Of a stretch of 64,000 nt of DNA, positions 35,789 through 45,324 are shown one piece after another. This stretch comes from Stenotrophomonas bentonitica (GTDB lineage Bacteria; Pseudomonadota; Gammaproteobacteria; Xanthomonadales; Xanthomonadaceae), in contig NZ_JAAZUH010000001.1 of assembly GCF_013185915.1 (NCBI RefSeq), forward strand, positions 2,356,001 through 2,420,000, in the 5' to 3' direction. Position 1 is the stretch's first letter, and each line of letters begins with the position of its first letter. The position numbers and the translations under genes are program-made. Under the pieces are notes generated by a model. It was not told the DNA's origin. It searched no databases and worked only from the letters and a program-made list of their open reading frames with translations.

Positions 35789-36811
35789 ATGAGCAGCACG
35801 ATCCACAGCGTGGCAGTGCCACCGGCCCTGTCTTCTACGGCCGCCGCCGCGCCCTTCCATGCGTTTTACGCACCTGCCACGGAGCGCGACGCGGTTCTCG
35901 CCGACCCGCGCACGCTGGCCGTGTTCGGGTTCGGTGCCGCTGGCCAGGAGTGCGCCGACCCGCGCTGGCTGCAGGTGCCGCTGGCCGAACAGGGACCGGC
36001 ACGGATCGAGGTCTGGCAGGGCGCCGGCCCGGTGCAGCACGGGGTTCGCGACGGGGTGCGCTGGTCTGCTACCGACACGCTGCTGTTCGGTGCGATCGAG
36101 ATTGATGAAGTCGACAGCGATATCGAGTCGGCCGCGGCAGATGCCTACGCGCGCATGAGCGGGTTTCTGTCCACGTGCGGCTTCCCGCACCTGCTGCGAA
36201 CCTGGAATTACCTGGATGCGGTGACCGAAGGCGATGGTGACCAGGAGCGCTACCGGCGCTTCTGCGTGGGCCGCGTGCGCGGGCTGCGCGAGCTGGACGA
36301 GGCCGCGTTGCCGGCGGCCACCTGCATTGGCCGCTTCGACGGCGTGCGTCGGCTGCAGGTGTACTGGCTGGCCGCGCGCGAGCCGGGCCTGCCGCTGGAG
36401 AACCCGCGCCAGGTCAGCGCGTTCCGCTACCCGCGCCAGTACGGGCCGCAGTCGCCGAGCTTCTCGCGTGCGCTGCTGCCGCCGCTGGCGACCGGCCTGC
36501 CGCTGCTGCAGTCGGGGACGGCTGCGATTGTCGGCCATGTCTCGCAGCACACCGGCTCGGTGGAAGAACAGCTGGCCGAGACCCTGACCAACCTGCAGAG
36601 CCTGGTGGATGCCGCGCGCGTGCAGCGCCCGGCATTGCCGGCGCAGCTGGGCGTGGGCTCGCTGTTGAAGGTGTATGTGCGAAGGGCCGAAGACATGCCG
36701 GCGATTGCCGCGCGGATGGCCGAGCTTCCAGGTTCACCGGCCTTCGTGGTGCTGCACGCCGAGGTGTGCCGGGCCGAATTGCTGGTGGAGATCGAAGGCC
36801 TGCACGGGTAA
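35789..36811 (+). CDS. xanB2: chorismatase-type enzyme XanB2 (3-/4-hydroxybenzoate synthase)
   Basis: A 340-residue protein that I recognise as the xanthomonad chorismatase XanB2. Diagnostic blocks are RTWNYLDAVTEGDGDQERYRRFCVGR (about residues 131-156), ATCIGRFDG and FRYPRQYGPQSPSFSRA (about 211-227), followed by TAAIVGHVSQHTG. In Xanthomonas campestris this enzyme turns chorismate into 3- and 4-hydroxybenzoate, feeding xanthomonadin pigment and ubiquinone synthesis. There is no xanthomonadin gene cluster in this window, so here the ubiquinone branch may be the main use. It is convergent with cydB, with 13 bases between the stops. Confidence 0.88.
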   Translation: MSSTIHSVAVPPALSSTAAAAPFHAFYAPATERDAVLADPRTLAVFGFGAAGQECADPRWLQVPLAEQGPARIEVWQGAGPVQHGVRDGVRWSATDTLLFGAIEIDEVDSDIESAAADAYARMSGFLSTCGFPHLLRTWNYLDAVTEGDGDQERYRRFCVGRVRGLRELDEAALPAATCIGRFDGVRRLQVYWLAAREPGLPLENPRQVSAFRYPRQYGPQSPSFSRALLPPLATGLPLLQSGTAAIVGHVSQHTGSVEEQLAETLTNLQSLVDAARVQRPALPAQLGVGSLLKVYVRRAEDMPAIAARMAELPGSPAFVVLHAEVCRAELLVEIEGLHG

Positions 36812-36824
36812 CGCGGCCGGGCCA

Positions 36825-37838
36825 TCAATGGTATCCCGCGTCCGCGCGCACCTTGCCCCGGAACACCCGGTACGACCACGCGGTGTATCCCAGGATCACC
36901 GGCAGCAGCACCACCAGCCCGACCAGGCTGAAGCCCATCGACGAGGCCGGCGCGGCCGCCTCCCACAAGGTCATGCTCGGCGGCAGCAGGTACGGCCACA
37001 TGCCCAGCACCAGCCCGATGAAGCCGAGCACGAACAGCGCCAGGGTCAGCAGGAACGGCGGCAGGTCGCGGCGCGGGTGCATGGCGCTTTGCCACAGCGC
37101 CACTGCCACGGCCAACGTCAGCAACGGCACCGGCGACAACCACCAGAAGTTGCCGTCGCTGAACCAGCGCGCCATCAGGCGCGAATCCAGGAACGGCAGC
37201 CAGGCGCTGACCAGGCCCATGAACACGATCACCGCCACCACCAGCGGCCGGGTCAGGGTGCGTGCCACCGCCTGCTCGCGACCTTCGGTCTTCAGGATCA
37301 GCCACGTACTGCCCAGCAGCGCGTAACCAAAGACCACCGCCGCTCCGGTCAGCATCGAGAACGGGCTGAACCAGCCGAACGGCCCGCCCACGTAGTTGCC
37401 GTTCACCACCTGCAGGCCCTGCACCAGTGCGCCCAGGATCACGCCCTGGGCGAACGCGGCCAGCAGCGAGCCCAGCCCGAACGCCACGCTCCACAGCCGC
37501 CGCGAACGGTGCGCCTTGAAGCGGAACTCGAACGCCACGCCGCGGAACACCAGCGCCACCACCAGCAGCAGCACTGGCAGGTACAGCGCCGACAGCAGCG
37601 CCGCGTAGGCCTTGGGGAAGGCCGCCATCAGCCCGGCCCCGCCCAGCACCAGCCAGGTCTCGTTGCCGTCCCAGATCGGCGCGGCGGTGTTCATCATCAC
37701 GTCGAGCTGTTCTTCATCCTCGGCCATCGGCGCGAGGATGCCGATGCCGAGCACGAAGCCGTCCAGCACCACGTACATCAGCACGCCAAAGCCGATCACC
37801 GCGAACCACGCCACCGGCAGCCAGGTCGTCATCTCCAT
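36825..37838 (-). CDS. cydB: cytochrome bd-type quinol oxidase subunit II
   Basis: From MEMTTWLPVAWFAVIGFGVLMYVVLDGFVLGIGIL the product has 337 residues with about eight membrane helices, the expected length of CydB/CioB. DAAPIWDGNETWLVLGG-like sequence (NTAAPIWDGNETWLVLGG, about residues 48-65) is the subunit II hallmark. It forms the structural partner of subunit I. The start follows the stop of cydA after one base. No CydX-like small ORF has room downstream because xanB2 ends 13 bases away. Confidence 0.92.
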   Translation of the reverse strand: MEMTTWLPVAWFAVIGFGVLMYVVLDGFVLGIGILAPMAEDEEQLDVMMNTAAPIWDGNETWLVLGGAGLMAAFPKAYAALLSALYLPVLLLVVALVFRGVAFEFRFKAHRSRRLWSVAFGLGSLLAAFAQGVILGALVQGLQVVNGNYVGGPFGWFSPFSMLTGAAVVFGYALLGSTWLILKTEGREQAVARTLTRPLVVAVIVFMGLVSAWLPFLDSRLMARWFSDGNFWWLSPVPLLTLAVAVALWQSAMHPRRDLPPFLLTLALFVLGFIGLVLGMWPYLLPPSMTLWEAAAPASSMGFSLVGLVVLLPVILGYTAWSYRVFRGKVRADAGYH

Positions 37839-37839
37839 G

Positions 37840-39237
37840 TCAGCGCTCCTCCAGCGGTTCGTCGGCTGCGGACAGCGGCCGTGCCGGGGTGTGGCTGCCG
37901 TCCTCGATGGGCGGTTGCTGGTCATGCGGCTTGGGCCCCGTTCGGATGATCTTCACCAGGTACCAGATGCCCCAGCCGAACACGAACGCGTATCCGACGA
38001 TGTACACGCCCAGCGACAGCGCGGTCATCCACGCGCTCTGCGGCCCCACCGCGTCGGCGGTGCGCAGCACGCCATACACCACCCACGGCTGGCGGCCCAT
38101 TTCGGTGACGAACCAGCCCGAGACCAGCGCGATGAAACCGCTGGGCAGCATCCAGTTCCAGCCGCGCACCAGCCAGCGCGATTCCAGCAGGCGGCCGCGC
38201 CACCACTGGAAGGCCGAGGCCCAGGCCAGCAGCAGCATCAGGGTGCCCAGCCCGACCATGATCCGGAATGCGTAGAACACCGGCACCACCGGCGGCCGCT
38301 CGCTGGCCGGCACCGAGGTCAGCGGGTCGAAGGTACCGTCCAGCGAATGGGTCAGGATCAAGCTGCCCAGCCGCGGAATGGCGATCTCGAAATCGTTGCG
38401 CTCGGCCTTTTCATTGGGCACGGCGAACACCACCAGCGGCACGCCTTCGCCCTCGCCTTCCGCATGCCAGTGCGCTTCCACCGCGGCGATCTTCATCGGC
38501 TGGTGCTTGAGCGTGTTCAGGCCGTGCATGTCGCCGACGAAGATCTGCACCGGCACCGTCAATGCGGCAAACGCGACCGCCGCCAGCAGCATGGTGCGAC
38601 CGGCTTCCACATGGGTGCCCTTGCGCAGGTACCACGCGCCCACGCCGCCGATCACGAAACAGGTGGTGATGAACGAGCCCAGCGCCATGTGCGCCAGCCG
38701 GTACGGGAAGGAGGGGTTGAACACCACCTGCCACCAGTCCTGCGGCACCACGATGCCGTCGATGATGGCGTGCCCGGCCGGGGTCTGCAGCCAGCTGTTG
38801 GAGGACAGGATCCAGAACGTGGAGACCAGCGTGCCCAGCGCCACCATACAGGTGGAGAAGAAGTGCAGGCGCGGCGAGACCTTGCCCCAGCCGAACATCA
38901 TCACGCCCAGGAAGCTGGCTTCCAGGAAGAACGCGGTGAGCACCTCGTAGGTGAGCAGCGGCCCGATCACGCTGCCGGCCACCTGGCTCAGGCGCGGCCA
39001 GTTGGTGCCGAACTGGAAGGCCATGACGATGCCGCTGACCACGCCCATGCCGAAGGACACCGCGAAGATCTTCTGCCAGAAGAAGTACAGCTCGCGCCAG
39101 ATGGGCTTTTTCGTGCGCAGCCACTGGCCTTCGACGAAGGCAAGCCAGCTGGCCGTACCGATGGTGAAGGCGGGAAACAGCACATGGAAACTGATCACGA
39201 ACCCGAACTGGATCCGGGACAACAACAACGCGTCCAA
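37840..39237 (-). CDS. cydA: cytochrome bd-type quinol oxidase subunit I, short Q-loop (cyanide-insensitive type)
   Basis: I start at a TTG (39235-39237, MDALLLSRIQFGF) because a GGAGG box lies six bases upstream on the minus strand and the sequence begins as CydA does; the ATG far upstream gives a non-native extension. The 465-residue protein carries the haem-ligand His of SFHVLFPAFTIG (His18), the LTYEVLTAFFLEASFLG helix, and the YRLAHMALGS helix with a His ligand. The Q-loop is short, as in CIO-type oxidases. Quinol is oxidised and O2 reduced to water; this type resists cyanide and works at low oxygen. Confidence 0.9.
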   Translation of the reverse strand: MDALLLSRIQFGFVISFHVLFPAFTIGTASWLAFVEGQWLRTKKPIWRELYFFWQKIFAVSFGMGVVSGIVMAFQFGTNWPRLSQVAGSVIGPLLTYEVLTAFFLEASFLGVMMFGWGKVSPRLHFFSTCMVALGTLVSTFWILSSNSWLQTPAGHAIIDGIVVPQDWWQVVFNPSFPYRLAHMALGSFITTCFVIGGVGAWYLRKGTHVEAGRTMLLAAVAFAALTVPVQIFVGDMHGLNTLKHQPMKIAAVEAHWHAEGEGEGVPLVVFAVPNEKAERNDFEIAIPRLGSLILTHSLDGTFDPLTSVPASERPPVVPVFYAFRIMVGLGTLMLLLAWASAFQWWRGRLLESRWLVRGWNWMLPSGFIALVSGWFVTEMGRQPWVVYGVLRTADAVGPQSAWMTALSLGVYIVGYAFVFGWGIWYLVKIIRTGPKPHDQQPPIEDGSHTPARPLSAADEPLEER

Positions 39238-39418
39238 GCGACGCCTCCGCACATTCTGGAATCCGCACCAGTCTGGGCCTGTTTTCGTGAAGAGGGCATG
39301 CGACCGGGTGACGCGCTGCATCAATCGGTCGCAGGGGGCGCTCCATTACCTGTGGCCCCCTCCCTGCGCGGGCGTGACTGCTACCCTTGCCGGGTTTTCC
39401 TTCACGGTGCTGCCCGCA

Positions 39419-41785
39419 ATGCCCAGAACGCTGCCCTTGTCCCTGCTGCTGCTTGCCGCCCTTGGCGGTACGGCCCATGCGGCACCGACGCCGATCACCA
39501 TTGAACAGGCCATGGCCGACCCGGACTGGATCGGTCCGCCGGTCGAAAGCGCATGGTGGTCGTGGAACAGCCAGCAGGTCGAGTACCAGCTCAAGCGCAC
39601 CGGCAGCCCGGTCCGCGACACCTTCCGCCAGCCGGTCAACGGCGGCACGGCCAGCCAGGTCGCCGATGACCAGCGCGGCAGCCTGGACGTTGAGAACCCG
39701 GTGTACGACAGCGCCCGCCAGCGCGCGGCGTTCGTACGCAACGGCGACGTGTTCCTGCGCGACCTGCGCAGCGGCACGCTGACCCAGCTGACCCGCAGCA
39801 CCGAGAAGGCCGGCGCGGTGGGCTTTGCCCGCGACGGCGGGGTGATCTGGCGTACCGGCCAGAACTGGTTCCACTGGACCGCCGCCGGCGGCGTGCAGCA
39901 GGTGGCCAGCCTGAAGGCCGAGAAGAACCCGGACGACGCGCCCAAGCCCGACGTACTGCGCGACCAGCAGATGCGCACCCTGGCCACCCTGCGCAACGAC
40001 CGCGCCCAGCGCGATGCGTTGAAGGAGCAGGAAGCCAGCTGGCGCCGCGCCGACAGCACCCGCGCGCCGGGCCCGGTGTACCTGGGCGCCGACGTGGAGA
40101 TCGTCGACAGCGCGCTGTCGCCGGACACCCGCAGCCTGATCGTGGTGACCAAGCCGAAGGGCTTCGACGAAGGCCGCGGCGGCAAGATGCCGAAGTACGT
40201 GACCGAGTCGGGCTACGAGGAATTCGAAGACACCCGCACCCGCGTCGGCCGCAATGATCCGGAACCGAACGCGCTGTGGCTGGTCGACGCGGTCACCGGC
40301 ACGGTCAAGCCGCTGTCGCTGGACGGCCTGCCGGGCATCGGCACCGACCCGCTGGCGGCGCTGCGCAAGGCCGCCGGCAAGGACGCGCTGAAGGGCAACC
40401 GCCCGGTGCAGGTCCTGGGCGGCCCCGGCGCGCCCGGCATCCGCTGGAGCAACGACGGCCAGCAGGCCGCGATCCTGCTGCGCGCCAACGACAACAAGGA
40501 CCGCTGGATCGCCAGCGTGAGCCCGACCGAGGCGAAGCTGCAGACCCGCCACCGCCTCACCGACAACGCCTGGATCAACTGGGGCTTCAACGACTTCGGC
40601 TGGTCCAGCGACAACCGCACGCTGTGGCTGCTGTCCGAAGAGTCCGGCTACTCGCACCTGTACACGCAGCAGGGCACGGCCAAGCCGCAGGCGCTGACCA
40701 GCGGCAAGTGGGAGACCTCGATGCCGGTGCCCAGCGCCGACGGTCGCGGCTTCTACGTGCTGTGCAACCAGCAGGCCCCGGGCGACTACGAGGTCTGCGC
40801 GGTGGACACCGCTTCGCGCCAGGTGCGCGAGCTGACCTCGCTCAACGGCGTGGAAGACTTCTCGCTGTCGCCGGACGGCCAGCAGCTGCTGGTGCGCTAC
40901 TCCGGTGCCTACCTGCCGGCGCAGCTGGCGGTGGTGCCCAGCGCCGGTGGCCAGGCCAAGGTGCTGACCGACACCCGCACGGCCGCCTTCAAGGCCCGCG
41001 AGTGGATCCAGCCGAAGCTGGTGCAGGTGCCGTCGAAGCACGGCGCCGGCGTGGTCTGGGCCAAGTACTACGGCCCGGAGAAGATGGAACCCGGCAAAAA
41101 GTATCCGATCGCCATGTTCGTGCACGGCGCCGGCTACCTGCAGAACGTGCACCAGCGCTACCCGGCCTACTTCCGTGAGCAGATGTTCCACAACCTGCTG
41201 GTGCAGCAGGGCTACGTGGTGCTGGACATGGACTACCGCGGCAGCGAAGGCTACGGCCGCGACTGGCGCACCGCGATCTACCGCAACATGGGCCACCCGG
41301 AACTGGAAGACTACAAGGACGGCCTGGAGTGGCTGGTGGCGACCCAGCAGGGCGACCGCGACCACGCCGGCATCTACGGCGGCTCCTACGGCGGCTTCAT
41401 GACCTTCATGGCGCTGTTCCGTTCGCCGGGCACCTTCAAGGCCGGCGCCGCGCTGCGCCCGGTGGTCGACTGGCACCAGTACAACCACGGCTACACCGCC
41501 AACATCCTCAACACCCCGGACATCGACCCGGAGGCGTACCGCACGTCGTCGCCGATCGAGTACGCCGAAGGCCTGCAGGACAACCTGCTGATCGCGCACG
41601 GGATGATGGACGACAACGTGTTCTTCCAGGACTCGGTCAACCTTACCCAGAAGCTGATCGAGCTGCACAAGGACAACTGGAGCATCGCGCCCTACCCGCT
41701 GGAACGCCACGGCTATGTCCGTCCGGACTCCTGGCTGGACCAGTACAAGCGCATCCTCAAGCTGTTCAACGAGACCCTGAAGTGA
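39419..41785 (+). CDS. S9 family peptidase, dipeptidyl peptidase IV-like
   Basis: From MPRTLPLSLLLLAALGGTAHA (a signal peptide) the product has 788 residues. The first about 520 residues are beta-propeller-like with DPP4-type repeats (SPDTRSLIVVTKPKG, YSHLYTQQGTAKPQALTSGKWE). The C-terminal hydrolase domain has the nucleophile motif GGSYGGF (Ser656), the Asp in MMDDNVFF (731 or 732) and the His in LERHGY (His764). It is expected to cleave Xaa-Pro or Xaa-Ala dipeptides from peptides in the periplasm. Its TGA overlaps the GTG start of the Nudix gene. Confidence 0.9.
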   Translation: MPRTLPLSLLLLAALGGTAHAAPTPITIEQAMADPDWIGPPVESAWWSWNSQQVEYQLKRTGSPVRDTFRQPVNGGTASQVADDQRGSLDVENPVYDSARQRAAFVRNGDVFLRDLRSGTLTQLTRSTEKAGAVGFARDGGVIWRTGQNWFHWTAAGGVQQVASLKAEKNPDDAPKPDVLRDQQMRTLATLRNDRAQRDALKEQEASWRRADSTRAPGPVYLGADVEIVDSALSPDTRSLIVVTKPKGFDEGRGGKMPKYVTESGYEEFEDTRTRVGRNDPEPNALWLVDAVTGTVKPLSLDGLPGIGTDPLAALRKAAGKDALKGNRPVQVLGGPGAPGIRWSNDGQQAAILLRANDNKDRWIASVSPTEAKLQTRHRLTDNAWINWGFNDFGWSSDNRTLWLLSEESGYSHLYTQQGTAKPQALTSGKWETSMPVPSADGRGFYVLCNQQAPGDYEVCAVDTASRQVRELTSLNGVEDFSLSPDGQQLLVRYSGAYLPAQLAVVPSAGGQAKVLTDTRTAAFKAREWIQPKLVQVPSKHGAGVVWAKYYGPEKMEPGKKYPIAMFVHGAGYLQNVHQRYPAYFREQMFHNLLVQQGYVVLDMDYRGSEGYGRDWRTAIYRNMGHPELEDYKDGLEWLVATQQGDRDHAGIYGGSYGGFMTFMALFRSPGTFKAGAALRPVVDWHQYNHGYTANILNTPDIDPEAYRTSSPIEYAEGLQDNLLIAHGMMDDNVFFQDSVNLTQKLIELHKDNWSIAPYPLERHGYVRPDSWLDQYKRILKLFNETLK

Positions 41786-42201
41786 GCCACGCCGCGGCGA
41801 CGATACGGATCGTCGCCGCGGTCATCGCCGACCCCGCGCAGCGGGTGCTGGTGGTGCGCAAGCACGGCTCGGCGGTGTTCATCCAGCCCGGCGGCAAGCC
41901 GGAGCCGGGCGAGGCGCCGCTGGCCGCGCTGGCGCGCGAGCTGGACGAGGAACTGGGCGTGCAGCTGGCCCCCGCTACGGCGGTGCCGCTGGGCACCTTC
42001 AGCGACTGGGCCGTGCATGAGACCGGCTGCCGGGTACAGGCCGAGGTGTGGTGGGTCCGGGTGTCCGGAATCCCCCAGGCCCGCGCCGAGATCGCCGAGC
42101 TGGCCTGGGTGCCGCTGCGGCCCCCGCACGGGCACCGCTTGGCACCCTTGAGCGAAGACCATATCCTGCCGGCGGCCGCGCGCGTCATTGCGCCGGGCTG
42201 A
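41782..42201 (+). CDS. Nudix hydrolase
   Basis: The start is GTG at 41782, overlapping the TGA of the peptidase gene (GTGA). The 139-residue protein contains a complete Nudix box GGKPEPGEAPLAALARELDE followed by ELGV (about residues 36-59), with the REL..EE catalytic glutamates. The family hydrolyses nucleoside diphosphates linked to other moieties. The short length and FIQPGGKPEPGE context resemble ADP-ribose or 8-oxo-dGTP type members; the substrate is unknown. Confidence 0.87.
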   Translation: MSHAAATIRIVAAVIADPAQRVLVVRKHGSAVFIQPGGKPEPGEAPLAALARELDEELGVQLAPATAVPLGTFSDWAVHETGCRVQAEVWWVRVSGIPQARAEIAELAWVPLRPPHGHRLAPLSEDHILPAAARVIAPG

Positions 42202-42227
42202 CCCCACCGCTACCCGCAGGACACCGG

Positions 42228-43794
<1,567 letters not shown>

Positions 43795-43808
43795 GCCAGG
43801 TTAAGGGT

Positions 43809-44345
43809 TCAGCTTTGACGGGCCAAGTGCTCCTTCAGCAGCTTTTGCTTTTTTTCTTCGTAGTGCTGGACTTCGCACTGTGCGAGGTACACCACCGAGC
43901 ATTCCTCGTAGTCGAACAGGCCACCGGCACCAGCGCTTCGTAGCGAGTGCGAGCAGTCCGCATGCTCGACCTGCAGCAGCCTCAGGTTGTCGCGCGCCGC
44001 CTCCAGCTTTTCCTGTGTACGTACGCGATGCTTCGCCTGCAGCTGTTCTGCCTGCGTCACCTGCTCCGCGGTCCGTGCGACTTTTCTCTGGAGCTTCAAA
44101 AGCTTGAGCTGCAGCGCCTGCGGATCTGGTGAGGTCCGGAAATGCCGCCGGAACCAGGACGCCTTGTTGGCTACCTGCACCGGCGCGGCAGATGAGGAAG
44201 GCCGCTCCATTTCCGCCAGTCCCATCGCTTTGACGTAAGACGGCCGACTGTCTTCGGTGCGCGGGGATGCGGGGCGGTTTTCGTAAACCTCAACCCACGG
44301 ACGGCGGGTCGGCGGTGGAGTTGGCGAAACTAGGCCCAGGGGCAT
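43809..44345 (-). CDS. hypothetical coiled-coil protein with disordered N-terminus
   Basis: A 178-residue protein of unknown family. A GGAG box lies eight bases upstream of the ATG. Residues 1-70 are rich in Pro, Ser, Thr and Arg and probably disordered. Residues about 75-130 form a strong coiled coil (LQLKLLKLQRKVARTAEQVTQ...), with a small Cys-containing segment (ADCSHSLRSAGAGGLFDYEEC) before a basic C-terminus. There is no signal peptide. The layout is like that of secreted effectors or scaffolds, but no secretion system is encoded here and none is claimed. It is convergent with hemF. Confidence 0.6.
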   Translation of the reverse strand: MPLGLVSPTPPPTRRPWVEVYENRPASPRTEDSRPSYVKAMGLAEMERPSSSAAPVQVANKASWFRRHFRTSPDPQALQLKLLKLQRKVARTAEQVTQAEQLQAKHRVRTQEKLEAARDNLRLLQVEHADCSHSLRSAGAGGLFDYEECSVVYLAQCEVQHYEEKKQKLLKEHLARQS

Positions 44346-44479
44346 ACAGGCATCTCCTTTGCGGGGACCACCCGGATGGCGGGCCCTGATGCCCTCGATT
44401 TCAGCAGGGCTGGATCAGTAGCGCTTTCAGCTTTCGATCTGTGTTAGCTCGAAGGGTCCGCATGCTGAGGGACCGCCTG

Positions 44480-44502
44480 GGTCGGCCAGCGGCCGACGCT
44501 AC
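44480..44502 (-). repeat. SMAG-type REP hairpin
   Basis: GTCGGCC/GGCCGAC stem with a 3-base loop followed by G-CTAC (44499-44502), i.e. a GTAG-headed unit on the minus strand 14 bases beyond the DUF421 stop. Confidence 0.75.
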
Positions 44503-44515
44503 CGGTCCGATGGGG

Positions 44516-44998
44516 TCAGGTCGATTTTTCGCGCGGCACGATGGTGATGTGGCCGTTGATTTCGAGCAATGCCATCGAGACTTCGCTGATGTGGGTGCAG
44601 CCCTGCTGGCGCATCGCGGCGTCCAGGTCCTGCAGGGTGACCAGCTCGCGCCGCAGCACCGACTCGAGCACCTTGCCGTCGCGCGCGATCAACACCGGCT
44701 CGCCTTCCACCAGCCGCTCCACGCGCCGGCTGCGGGTGCTCAGCCAGCCCACCCCGTAGTTGAGCAGTATCAGCGTGGCGGCGAGCAGCAGGCCGCCGCC
44801 CAGGGAGGTGTCCTTGCCCAGCAGCGCGTTCTGCACCGCGTTGCCCAGCAGCACGATCAGCAGCACGTCGAACGGAGTGATCTGGCCCAGCGCGCGCTTG
44901 CCCGACAGCCGCACCATGCCCAGCACCACCACGTACACCACCACCGCGCGCAGGATGAATTCCCACCACGGCATGGCGAGGTCGAACAGGTCTGTCAT
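44516..44998 (-). CDS. DUF421 (YetF-like) membrane protein
   Basis: From MTDLFDLAMPWWEFILRAVVVYVVVLGMVRLSGKRALGQ the product has 160 residues. Two or three N-terminal helices precede a soluble DUF421 domain. The conserved RLSGKRALGQITPFDVLLIVLLGN block (about residues 29-52) is the family hallmark. The longer ORF start at 45163 would run through the terminator of a neighbouring RNA and is rejected. YetF-type proteins are of uncertain function in the inner membrane. Confidence 0.88.
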   Translation of the reverse strand: MTDLFDLAMPWWEFILRAVVVYVVVLGMVRLSGKRALGQITPFDVLLIVLLGNAVQNALLGKDTSLGGGLLLAATLILLNYGVGWLSTRSRRVERLVEGEPVLIARDGKVLESVLRRELVTLQDLDAAMRQQGCTHISEVSMALLEINGHITIVPREKST

Positions 44999-45060
44999 GC
45001 GGGCGTTCCGAAGGATGATGCGGCGAGCATATCGGTCGGGGCTGTCTGGGGGCCGTAAAT

Positions 45061-45096
45061 AAAAAGCCCCGCCGACCAGGGGGAGGTCAGCGGGGC
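45061..45096 (-). terminator. Rho-independent terminator of the sX13-like RNA
   Basis: GCCCCGCCGACC (45066-45077 on the plus strand) pairs with GGTC-A-GCGGGGC (45085-45096); on the minus strand the stem is followed by five T residues at 45065-45061. It may also stop read-through from polA. Confidence 0.88.
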
Positions 45097-45180
45097 CGGG
45101 GAACGGGCGCTTGGGGAGGAGCCCCCGTTCCGAGATCTGCTCCAGGGGATGGGAGAGATCCACAACAGGCGTTGCGCCTG
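45061..45180 (-). ncRNA. sX13-like small RNA downstream of polA
   Basis: On the minus strand, about 120 nucleotides fold into a 5' mini-hairpin (45166-45180), a stem GATCT/AGATC (45134-45160), a stem GAACGGG/CCCGTTC (45101-45130) and a strong terminator (45061-45096). The three larger loops are C-rich: CCCATCCCC, CTCCTCCCC and CCTCCCCCT. A TATAGA box at 45187-45192 would start the transcript near 45180. The place after polA, the size and the C-rich loops match sX13, a Xanthomonas sRNA that acts by pairing to G-rich mRNA sites. E. coli Spot 42 occupies the same genomic position. Confidence 0.75.
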
Positions 45181-45324
45181 TCGAGGTCTATAAAAGCACC
45201 TCGAACATTGATGATTCGTGAAGGGGGCCAATTAATACTGCAGTGAATCTTGAAACATTCATCAAAGAGTCAGTTTTTGACCCCGGCGTGAACCAATTCA
45301 GCTTTTTCAACGCGATTTCCGGGC

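Noticed and set aside
38411..41710. 1099-codon minus-strand frame over the S9 peptidase and part of cydA
   Set aside because: It overlaps two well-supported genes, has a non-native composition, and lacks any motif.
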